A DNA stretch of 64,000 bases from Gnetum montanum (Eukaryota; Streptophyta; Gnetopsida; Gnetales; Gnetaceae). The DNA is taken from contig MNCI01008335.1 of NCBI GenBank assembly GCA_015680685.1, positions 495,486 to 559,485 on the forward strand. The letters run 5' to 3'. Each line of letters starts with the position of its first letter. Position 1 is the first letter of the stretch. A program made the translations under genes and the position numbers. The notes under the pieces were generated by a model. The model was given only the letters and a program-made list of their open reading frames with translations, searched no databases and was not told where the DNA came from. Shown here in pieces: positions 11,120 through 21,498 of the stretch.

Positions 11120-11136
11120 ATGGCCCCTATTTTTTG

Positions 11137-12336
11137 ACATTTGGAGGGCTTGCCCAAGAGACGTTGATAAAGAATGCAAAACACTACAAAAGGAAAGATG
11201 CCAGCACTGTTCGTCGGTTGATTCTCAGATGTTGCTATGTCAAACCTAGGAGTGCGAAGGTTGGGAGCACAAAGGGCAGAAGAGGGACTTTACAAGTGTA
11301 AGTGAGAGGGAGGTTCAGGGAAGACTCAAGCATGAATAGGATACTTCGCAAAAATGTTATTGAGTAACTTCTCATAGGTATTTTCACAAGAGGCTACACT
11401 GCTGCACTATATATGGGAAACTTGCCTGGGTGAGTTGCGTTACGCCCGTACGGCCTAGACGAGTTGTGTTTTATCCATTTTGCCTAACTTTGCCCCCCTT
11501 TTTTGGAGCTATGTCACACCTGCATAAGATTTTAACCCATCTGCAGATGCATTTCATGGTTGTGATAGTTATCATGTGCGAAGGGCTTTTTTTTTAGGCT
11601 TACATTCTGTACAAATGGGAGGAGAAAGTAAGGCTAGGTACAAGAACAAGAGAGGGAAAAATTAAGGTAAGGTGTCTAAAGGGGAAAAGGAAAGGTCTGC
11701 ACTCCCAAGCAGTCAGGCTAGTCCGAGCAGCCACCTTAGAACGCTGTGACGCCTCACCCTCCTAGTGAATGCATTTTTGAACAATGCTATCGTAGTAAGT
11801 AACCTACAAAATGCAACAAAGTACGAAAAGCAAAAGCAATTGCACTAACCGTTGGGGAGGCTGTTGAAACAAGTGCTATTTGAAGCGGAAAGGGAAGCGC
11901 AGGCCATGGAGAGGGGACCGTAGTATAAAGGCAAGGGTTCCTTTCTTGACACTACTGCTCAGGAATTCACCATCGATAGTCAGATTCATCTTATCCATCT
12001 GACTAAGCAAGGATCCAATCAGATAAATCTAGGAAGCTAGACTCTAGTGGCGATGGCGGATGAAGGCAACCAAGGCTATAGGTGACCATAGTTTCCTTAA
12101 GGCTCCAATAGGCGATGCTGACCCCGAGAGCTGTAATTGTTGAGTGGCCTTTGTAGTGGCATCTTTGAGGGATCAGTAGTATGCCTTTCAGTGCATCCAA
12201 GGAATCAGTAGAATGCCGGGGATGGGGTAGCTGCATTGCTTCCGTTACAATGCCCTACTCGTTCTATTTGATAGGGATGCCATGCAAGAATGATCAGGTC
12301 CGTTTGTTTCATGGATGGTTTGTTGGCAGATCCCAT
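11137..12336 (-). other. TAT-1 3' untranslated spacer, unit 2
   Basis: Close copy of 3127-4324 with base changes and small indels. No conserved open frame is seen. Confidence 0.6.
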
Positions 12337-12730
12337 TTTTAAGTCCTGGTAGACCATTATTGCTGGTTTTAAGTCCCAGCAGACCATGGTCCCGGTTTAA
12401 AGTCTGGGCAGACTGAAATGTGCTAGTTTTACGTTGTAGTGAACGGTGGGAGAGCTAGTTTATGGTCCTAGTAGACCGTGCTGTGGGTTTCAGTTTTGTG
12501 TCATGACCCAAGGACAAGTCTATGCTGGTTTAGTGTCTCAGGAGACGAAGGCTTACCTTGCTAGTTTTGCGTTGTGATAGACGGTTGAAAGCTTTTCCAG
12601 TTTAGTGTCGTGACGGATGCGTGCAAGAAATGCCAATTTTACGTCGTAGCGGACGTGTAAAAGATCGCTATTTTTACATCATAGCAGACATTTGTTACAA
12701 CACCAGTTTTATGTCGTAGTGGATGAGTGT
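12337..12730. repeat. Hairpin-repeat array, unit 2, about 12 copies
   Basis: Same motif as 4325-4790, for example CTGGTTTTAAGTCCCAGCAGACC near 12364 and CTAGTTTATGGTCCTAGTAGACC near 12456. The uniform 3' part has about two fewer copies than unit 1, so the arrays expanded or shrank after duplication. Confidence 0.8.
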
Positions 12731-12757
12731 TACCTTACGTTTAAGCTGAGCTGACGT

Positions 12758-15700
12758 CTAGATGTGGTACTGCTTTAGGTACATGTGATTCACCAGATTT
12801 GGAAGTTCGTTGCTGTTAATGTCTGCTAGCTTGAATGCTCTGTTGCCATACACATTGACAACAAGGAAAGGGCCCTCCCAACTTGCAGAAAATTTGCTCA
12901 CTAGCTCATGAATGGCTTTAAGGACCAAGTCTCCTTTCTTAATCGATTGTTGATGTAGGTTGCGATGATGCTTTTGCTTCTGCTTATCTTTAATCTTCTT
13001 GATGTTGTCGAGTGTCTGGATGCACTTCTCCTCTACTACGTCTAGATCCATAATCCTAGACTCATTATGTTGAGTCTCATTTATAACCATAGAGAGGACC
13101 ATTCACAGTGAGGGAACCTGTAGTTCAAGGGGCAACACTGCTTCAGATCCGTAGACTAGGCTGTAGGGCATCCTAGCTGTAGCTGTTCTGCATGTCATAT
13201 GGTAGGCCCATAACATGTTAGAGGATTTGCTCATGCCATAGTTTCTTGTTGCTATTGAGCATATTCTTCAGTAAATTGATAACCATCTTGTTTGTTGCTT
13301 CAGCTTGACCATTTGCTTGCGGGTAATATGGTGAGAAAAAATATCGCTTAATACCAAGGTTATTGCAAAAAGATTTGGTTTTGGTACTACTAAATTGTGG
13401 CCCATTATCGGTCATAATAGTCATGGGAAGCCCAAACCTTGTTACTATGTTATCCAAGATAAAATGGCAAACCTGTTGGGATGTAGTCTTTCATAGGGGA
13501 ATAACTTCGACCTACTTTGTGAAGTACTGAGTGGTGGTGATAATGAAACTATATCCTGCGGAAGACTTAGGCATGATAGGACCTATGATGTCTAGTCCCC
13601 ATCATTGGAATGGCCAAGTGATCTGTGTGGTATGCAACTCCGTTGGTGACACGTGTATTAGATTTGCGTAACGCTGGCATGTGTCACATGTTTTAACTAT
13701 GGTAAGGCAATCTCGTTCCATGTATAACCAGTAATACCCTAAGCATATGATTTTAGCAGCCATGGCTCGAGGGGCTATGTGTCCTTCACATAGCCCTTCA
13801 TGGACTTCGCTAACTATCTTTTGTGCTTGGTCATTATTAATGCAGGTTAGCAATACCCCATCAAAGGAGCACCTACATAGAGTGCTACCTTCGATGATGA
13901 CATATTGCCTGGCATGCTTGTGGATTGCGTCCTTTTGTGCAAATGGTAACTTATGTGGTGGTTCGCCATGTAGAAGGTAGGTTTTAATGTTGTTGTACCA
14001 TTTTGACGTTCCTTCAGCACTTAGAGAAGAGATTTGTGCTGCTTGAGTGATAAGATCTGTACATTATATCATTAAAGCAGGCCAAGTGGCAAACAAATGT
14101 GGTGGCATGTTTAAAGCTAGCGTAGCTAGTGCATCAGCTACAATGTTCTCACTACACGGCATGTGTTGGACATCAGTCATTGTAAATTATTTCAGAAGAT
14201 CTTTAGCCATATCACAATAGGGTTGTAGATGCACGGCTTTGCAGGCATAGACTTTTGTGATCTGATTGACAATGAGCATTGAATCACCTTAGATCGCCAG
14301 GTGTTGAATATTCAGTTCTCTGGCTGCCAACAGTTCCCTGAGGAGCCCCTCATATTCTACCATGTTGTTCGTATAGGGAAACGCTAGGCGGTAAGCCAAT
14401 GGACAAACATCCTTAGGGGAAAGCGTGATGACGGCAATGGCACTATCACCTTTGGTAGTCAAAGCTCCATCAAAGTGTAATGTCACTTCGAGACCTGTTG
14501 ATGCAGGGCTTAAACTATGTACATGTTCGTCAGGAAACACAGGCTCTATCGTGGCCTGATCGTTAAATGGTGATGTTACAAGCTGGTCAGCTATCACTTG
14601 GCCTTTCGTGGAAGATTGGCCAACGTAGTGCAAGTCAAATTCTGCTGTGATGGCTTTCCATTGGGCTATTTTACTTCTCTCATATAAATTTTTTGTAATG
14701 GCCTATAGGATGTTGTTCTTGCAAATTATGTTAACTTGGTTGTGAAAAAGATAGTTTCTACATTTCTTGAGTGCAAAAACCAATGCCAAACAGTTATGCT
14801 CTACTTCATTGTACCTTGTTTCATATGCAAATAAAGCGTGACTTAGATAATAGATAGGGATTTCCAACCCGTCGTCCCTCTTTTGACACAACAAGATAGC
14901 TATGGACACATTTGTACTTGCCAGGTAGATATAGAAAGGCTGATCCCTTTGTGGCGGAAAAATCGTTGGCAAACATAACAACTCCTTCTTTAAGTCGTCA
15001 AAAGCACGCTGGCAGTCTTCGGTCCACTCGAAGTTAACCCCTTTCTTGAGAAAATGTTGCATAGGATGTAATTTGTCTGTCAGCTTCAAGATGAATGTCT
15101 TGATAAACTGTAACCTACCTTGCAACCCACAGAGTTCTTTGAGGTTTGTAGGTGGTGCCAGGTTAACGATGACCTTAACCTTGTTAGGGTCAACTCGTAT
15201 GCCAGCTTCCGACACCACAAATCCCAACATGCATCAAGTCTTGACTTCGAACACATATTTTCTTGGGTTGAGTCATAGGTCATGCCTGAGACATCATTGA
15301 AGGATTAACTCTTAATCCTTTGGGTGATCTACCAACTTCCTAGACCTAACAACTATGTCATCTACGTAGTCGTTTAATCTCTCCAAGATGTAATCACTAA
15401 AGATATACATCATGGCACGTTGATAAGTTGCTCCAATGTTTTGACGAAGGGCATCATGGTATAATAGAAAGTTCCCCAGGGGGTCATGAAAGTTGTAGTC
15501 AGTTGATGTTCTAGGTTGATACAGATTTGATTATATCCCAAAAACCCATCCATAAAGGATAGTAAAGCGTGTCCGGCTGTTGTATCGATAAGTTGGTCGA
15601 TACTTGGTAATGGGAAATTGTCTTTAATCGTTGCCTTGTTCTGATCGTGGAAGTCTATACAAATGCGTATTCCTCTCATTTTCTTAAACACAACAATGAT

Positions 15701-16147
15701 GTTAGACACCCAATCTGAGTAATCCACCGCGCGGATGAAACCAGCTTGATATAGCTTAGTGATTTCATCACGCACTGCCAACGCGATTTCAGGCTTAATC
15801 TTCTATGCTTTCTATCTAATCGCTTTGATACGTAGGTCTAAAATGATGTTGTGCTGTATTAATCACGGGTCTAAACCCGACATGTCTTTGTACAACCATG
15901 CGAATGCCACAACGTGGTTTTGGAGAACTTGAGATATGTCACTTTGCATTTGTTGGTCAATGAGGGAACTAACCTTCAAAGTTTTTCTTTCTCCTTTGTG
16001 CGTAACCATAGAGACCTCAGTGAGGGAATCCTCGGTCACATCACCAGCCTCCAGTTTTAGGGTTTGGGCCAAATGTTCTGGCCAGTCTGGGGATAATTCC
16101 GAGGCTGCTATGGTTATGTCACAGGAGGAGGCATCGGTTCCTATCAT
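12758..16147 (-). pseudogene. TAT-1 pol, main copy (unit 2)
   Basis: Same domain order as unit 1. Linker 16147-15865; RT about 15781-15310 with AVDYSDWVSNI, CIDFHDQNKA, FMDGFLGYNQI and YVDD; RNase H with LASTNVSIAILLCQKR and ETRYNEVEHNCLALVFALKK (15230-14700); second RNase H-like domain with LHFDGAL and YTNNMVEYEGLLRELL (14633-14290); HHCC finger with CDTCQRYA (13853-13602); integrase core with MTDNGPQFSS and YYPQANGQAEATNKM (13457-13218); and a C-terminal module with SWEGPFLVV, closed by a stop at 12758. It retains longer open blocks than unit 1. Stops and an RT frameshift after TMMPF make it inactive. The protease is not here but 5.3 kb upstream with gag. Confidence 0.88.
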
Positions 16148-16160
16148 TACAAGATTAGGC

Positions 16161-16170
16161 TATATAAAAG
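16161..16170 (+). promoter_or_regulatory. Possible TATA box for the antisense gene
   Basis: CTATATAAAAG occurs on the plus strand about 630 bp upstream of the ATG at 16796. Unit 1 has TATTTAAAAG at the matching place. The long leader would require a long 5' UTR or a leader intron, so this is only a candidate. Confidence 0.3.
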
Positions 16171-17469
16171 TTTTCCCGTATGGGCCTGTTAGGGCTAGGG
16201 GTGTAAGTAAAGCTTCTTTTATTTGCAAACTGACCTGCAAAACTGCCAAGAATGGAGACTATTATATTGCTTTTGTCAACAAGGCAAAATAATACAAGGC
16301 TTTAGAGGTACGTATCTAAAAGGCTGCCAGTTTAAGGTCTTAGCAGACCGTCATAATATGTAGAGTTTGTAAGAAAATAATAAGTAAGGTTTCTTAGGTG
16401 TTAGGTTAAATTTTTCATAAACTATAGCTAAAAGTATAAGGTGGTGTGACTAGCATGGAAAAATAGCTAATTTAGAATTTTTTGCATACCGTAGTTAATG
16501 TGACCAAATTACGAGACGATAAGCTATGCGTTAGTTTAGGGTCTTTTTAGATCACCATCAATGCGATATCTACGAGGTTAATGGTGTGATATTTATGCCT
16601 CATGTCAAACTAACATGCTTGCATTTTGGGAAAGTTCCACGTTGATCGGTAATAAAAACTGCAAGTTTTCACCATCACACTTAGAAGTAGATATTTCGTC
16701 CTCAAAGTGGACTATGAACGTAGCGAGTTCGAGTTAGGATAAAGCAAAAGAAAAGCGTAAATTAATGATTTCGTAGAGGTTACTGAGGCGGAAAAATGGC
16801 ACTGAAGACTAAACACAAACATGCCAAGTTGGCCAGGATTAAGGAAGTACAGGAGAGTCTAGGGCAAGTTTTGAAGGCGCGAGTCGAAAATCAGGAGGCT
16901 ACTCCGCTTGCCCAGTAAGTCATTTTTCACCTTCCTTATGTGATATATGTGTTGGGTCGTTTTCGCTGTCATTGTATCATAATTAGTATTTGTTTCAAAA
17001 ATGCGCACTAAGTTAGGTGTCCATGCCTGCCTCTGATAGTTACGCTATGGAAGTTTGTAACATTACTCCTATTGCCACTGTCAGAGACAGACCTTACACC
17101 ATTGTAAGGGTTTGGGTGGTCATGGGTAATGTTGTATAAACACAATGTATAACCAGTCAAGAGTTTAGGTGTTGTACCCTTGCATAGTGCAAAAAAGGGG
17201 TTCTGTTGCCTTGCTCGTAATGGTCACATGTTATGCTCGGGTAAGATGCCACATCACCTTTATCGCCGTTTTCATAGATACACCTTGCACTGCTGCAAGG
17301 GTTTGGACGGTTTTGGTAGTGCATTTCTAGCGTAACATGTGATTTTCTGGGAGTCAGGGTAGCGAGAACCTCAGTGTTGCGTGACAAATTTTTGTAAGTT
17401 TCTTCGACTGTGTTGGTGTTGTTAGCATGCTTGAACTATTTTCTAATGGGAATGTGTTTTATTGTAAAG

Positions 17470-17919
17470 GGTCACACTAAAGCCCGTCCTGATCATTCTG
17501 GACATTGTGGGCGTTCTATGTTGTCTACATGCCCTCGTGGCCAACGTTCCTCCTCCTCATTCTCATGTAGGGGAAAAGGCAGTTTGGTTCCGAACAAGGG
17601 CTCGGGAGTTCCTGCAATTTTTGTTGCGTAACTTGAGCATAATTATTTGGTCACATCTATCAGCCGAGATAGCTACTGCCATTCTGGAAACATTGTTGGT
17701 TGGGTCAACAAAGAGCATCCTAAATTTTCTAGTGGACGGCTCAATCGAGGCCGTGGGGGAAAGAGATCACGAACAACATGCTAAGGGTTTGAGGTGCTTA
17801 TCTTGGATCTGGGAGATGCCTAGGTTTAATTGCTATCATGCCTAGAACACGTTGTTCATGGCTCGTCATCTCACGACCTATTTTTAGAACCCACCTGGCA
17901 TCGTGTATTATGCTGGAGG
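17470..17919 (+). other. Exon 2 of the antisense gene: HAD/FCP1-like core
   Basis: Bounded by TTATTGTAAAG and GTAAGT. Motif I is L-I-I-L-D-I-V-G-V-L, where active family members have D-x-D-G. Plant NIF-like relatives with DLNG are also known. Motif II is I-I-I-W-S-H, with the expected Ser. WFRTRAREFLQFLL precedes it, as in NIF proteins. The assignment rests on motif order and spacing read by eye. Confidence 0.6.
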
Positions 17920-20900
17920 GTAAGTTTTGTCAAGGTATTGTGATATGTTAACTACTATTTGATTTTGCGTTAGATTTGAACAGTCTTCTATACTCTATGG
18001 CATAGGTTTTTTATCAATGTAGATGGTCTCCAAGGTGATACGGACATGTTATCTATGGTCGAAACAACCATAAAGGAATTCACTTCCATCGGCAATGTGC
18101 ATGCTAGTGTCTTGGGACAACTAGGATTTGAAATCCAACACTACCCTATTCGTTATGCCAAATTCTTTGTCAAGTGTAGAGACTCTGGATGGTTGGATAA
18201 GGAGTGGACTTTGGATCGTCCCATCACTGTTGACAACGTGTAAGAGGACATCCCACCATTTACCTTGCCCTTTGTACATGGTAAGTTACACTACGCTGAT
18301 CAACTGCGTGACCCTATAGAATGAGAACAGTGTATGATATTTTACTATTTTTTTCTATTTTGTCTATCCTATTTTTTTAATGTTTATAGCTAAAGAATCA
18401 TGGGAGGTCACGGTGATGGCTTCTGGGCTTGACGTAGCCACCATCTTCTTCCTCTATGGTGACCTAAATGAAGCACAACGTTGGCTTTGCCACGGGGTGG
18501 CCCCAGCTGCCATAACCAATAACCTCTGGGAAGCTGGACTGATGGAGTTATTTTTAGCCATAACCCCCAATGTTACAGTAGCTGAAATGTTGGCCCTAGT
18601 TAACTCTTTCAGCGAACAAGCCGAGCGTCTTCACACATGCATGCGTAATGTGCGCGTGAGTTTCGATATTAACGCTCAACTGTTCACCGAATTTTTTGGC
18701 ATTCCTTCTAATGGTCTACAAGTGGAAGAGAGATCAAAAAAGAGTTCTAAACATCGAAAGGACATAGAGGAGTGGCTAGGGGTTAAAAAAGAACCAAAAG
18801 GCATCTACGCTGATAAGATCAAGCTAGAGGTGGCTAATATCATTTACCCCCTCTTTCGAGCTCGTGCTTTCTCCAAGCTACTATCCCAAGGAAAAATCCT
18901 TGGCATAGAGTAGACTTGGATCATGCAGGAGGTTATGGAGGAGGGGACACGATATAATTGGGCCAAGCACCTTGCTGAAGGCTTGCAGGCTAAAATGGTC
19001 AAGCTTCGCAAGAAGCTTGAGTCTCATTTCAATGTGCATTTTTCCTTCTTCATAGCTTGTTTGCGACATTTTGCTAAATTCCTTGTGGTTTGCAGGGATG
19101 GGGTCTAGGAGCAACAAGATCGTAACCAGATCTCCAAACCATGGATTTCCTAGGTCTTCTGCACTGTCCAATCCCAAGATCCTCCTGAAGGTATCGGGGA
19201 GTCATTTTCACTAACAACTAGGGATCGGGTGACACCTCTCATCTGAGGCCAAGACAACGTGGGTGGGGCATCCCCTTCTTACACTGACAGTGTGTTGAGG
19301 GGGAAGTTCTTGGCAGCAGAAATAGTAGCTTCATCAGTTCAGCAAACAAAGCATCGTTCGGCTGTGGAGTCTCCTGATCCAACTGATGAAGACGGAAGGA
19401 AACTACGGATTAAGTTTCACAGGAGACATCCCCTAGTTGGTACGTAGAGAGATGCGTAATTAGTTTATGTATGTTATGCTATGTATAGATGTTGTTGCAT
19501 TGCGTAGCACTTGTGGAAAGTGAATAAAGTTTTTTTTGTTTTTGTTAACTATGATGCGTTTTATAGGAAAAGGGAAAGATGTAGAAGGATTGACCCCTGA
19601 AATAGACGCCATAGTCTTGTGGCGTGGAGAAGGAACCCCAGTTTTGGAGAAGGAGGCCCATGTTGACAACGTGGGCAGTATGCAGGCTCCTATGCCTGAG
19701 AGAAAGACAAGTGTAGAAGATGCTATGACCCTTTTGGAAAGGCTATAAAGGGAAGAACGGCTTGTCGCTGGTGATTTTGGCCACTTGCTTGCCCGTTCCT
19801 CTATGGGCAATCCACCTGTTGTTACCCTCGAGGATTTGCTAGATAAGAGCCTTGTATTATTGTAGTGTCTAAAATTTTTCCTTTGTCTACCATGTTACAT
19901 TTAACTCATTTTGTTTACGTAGTAGGCACTTTTGATAATAGTGGCATACCTTCATTAGCAACCCCTACTCATCATTGGGCTGAGGCTCCTAAGAAATTCA
20001 CCTTCATGGAGGGAATTGTGAATGACATGATCGGTTGCTTGGAGCGAATCGATCCTAAGATTGGTACATCATTATTGCTACGTGGGAATTATTGAAATTA
20101 TCACATTGTGTTTCCTGTTGCATCTAATTGACATCTTTGTGTCATAGCATCTTGTCTCAAATGGGATCCTAAAGAGCCTATTGACGTAGATGCTACTCCT
20201 GAAGCCTCGCCAGAGGTGACTGAAGTGCTATGCCACGTTTACGACGAGATGCGTAAATGTGTGTTACTCTTGGCCCTTTCTCTATGGGAGAGTCAAAACA
20301 TCAATGAAGACCTCTGGAAGAGGCTGCAGAAAGCAAAAAAAGAGAAAATGGCCCTAACTACTAGGGTTGAGGACCTTGAGTTTAGAAACAAATTTCTACA
20401 AGCTTGAAATACCAATAATGAGAATTGGTGGACAGCTATGATTGACTACGCCTGCTATTGGACGGTCGTCAGGAACAACGTCTGAGCTAGCTGTGAGCTC
20501 ATTGAACAATGGATGCAAATGGATCTCCTAGTCCAGAAGAAGCAAGACTGGAAGGATTTCAACACGAGGGTCCAAGAATGAGGGCAGGCACAGAAAAATC
20601 ATAAACACATGTATAAGCAGGAATGTGTCGCTTACCGCCGACATTACAGAGATTTTGTGGTTAAGGCACGGTCCCTTTGGTAGTTCCTCGATGTCATTGG
20701 TGCTTCTGGAGCATATAAAAAGTTTCAGGAACAAGTGATAGTGAGTGCATCCCTTGAGAGAGAGAGATGACCCTCCTTGGCAGGGAGACTACTATCCCTC
20801 CCTTTTTTCTTGAATCGCCCTGGTGGACTCTTGTGGAAAAGGGGAAGGTAAGACTAGGACTGATCTAGGAGATGACGTTTGGGCAGAGCTCACTAAGGAT

Positions 20901-21050
20901 GAGATTATGCAACACTTGTTAGTTGGCCTGAAACAAATTCCTTTCGTGACCGATGCAGGACCATCATAGGTAAGCTACGTGACTGTTGTATTATTCTTAT
21001 GTCAATGATTTTGATGGCAATGTTAATGTTTGCTTCATGTCAAATTGTAG

Positions 21051-21209
21051 GATCGACACGAAGAAGGTCCCCATGAGGAGGAACCTCACAGAGATGATCA
21101 CACCCATGAAGAGAATCCACCCAAAGGAGATCCTCATGAGGAAGACCCTCATGAGGCGGATGTGGAGTTGGATGATGTAGATGGAGGTGGTAAGAAAGGG
21201 AACGTGTAG
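21051..21209 (+). other. Last exon of the antisense gene: His/Glu-rich tail
   Basis: The acceptor is CAAATTGTAG. The exon encodes repeated blocks of the type GPHEEEPH and DPHEEDPHEAD, then an acidic stretch and GGGKKGNV before the stop at 21207-21209. The upstream exon ends TCATAG before a GTAAGC donor at 20970, and the frame continues if that TAG is a mutated codon. The blocks look like a short repeat expanded within the exon. Confidence 0.55.
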
Positions 21210-21249
21210 AATAGTGATATTGGCCAAAAATTTTGTTGTAATGAAAGGG

Positions 21250-21255
21250 AATAAA
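21250..21255 (+). terminator. Poly(A) signal of the antisense gene
   Basis: AATAAA lies 41 bp after the stop codon at 21209, on the gene strand and before the convergent end of gag-protease. Confidence 0.45.
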
Positions 21256-21351
21256 GGATAATGGTTTTTTAAGTTGGTTGATGGTGATTGTAAAAGAAAT
21301 TTTTTTGATGTTTATGAAAAGGAAAAATGTGTTGTCAGAAAGGTTACACAT

Positions 21352-21398
21352 TTTAGGCCACTACGGGCCTGCAATAGTTTAAGGTCATTTCGGGCTGG
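21352..21398. repeat. Degenerate hairpin motifs between the convergent genes
   Basis: TTTAGGCCACTACGGGCC and TTTAAGGTCATTTCGGGC resemble the TTTAGGTCCCAGTAGACC units of the 3' UTR array. The first keeps an inverted GGCC/GGCC pair. Confidence 0.35.
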
Positions 21399-21498
21399 CA
21401 TGCATATAAACAAGCGTAACGATAATGATGCGAGGAGAAAGAACATAAACTGCGTAACAGTAAACAATGTGGACTAATACTATATGTTATGATAACTA

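Larger units (their letters stand above)
16796..21209 (+). pseudogene. Antisense, intron-containing accessory gene with FCP1/NIF-like (HAD) domain
   Basis: Likely exons: 16796-16914, 17470-17919, 18006-18280, 18390-~19030, 19096-19439, 19567-~19860, 19926-20063, 20148-20969 (possibly with another small intron) and 21051-21209. Introns 1 to 3 have GTAAGT donors and AG acceptors, and reading phase is kept across all three joins. The first 200 residues hold LIILDIVGVLC and NLSIIIWSHLSAEIATAIL, matching HAD motifs I and II of FCP1/NIF phosphatases, then PRFNCYH and NTLFMARHLTTYF where that family has its DD motif IV. The second Asp of motif I and both motif IV acids are absent, so activity is unlikely. 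The middle is unrecognised, with RYNWAKHLAEGLQAKMVKL; a Lys/Glu-rich coiled-coil-like part is near 20260-20410; the tail repeats PHEE. In-frame stops (17843, 17885, 18241, 18911 and others) make it a pseudogene. It runs opposite to the element. Confidence 0.7.

Noticed and set aside
10019-17913. A separate, independently inserted second Tat element
   Set aside because: It has no LTR on its right side and no target duplication, and its left LTR is truncated at the junction with exon 2; a tandem duplication explains it better.
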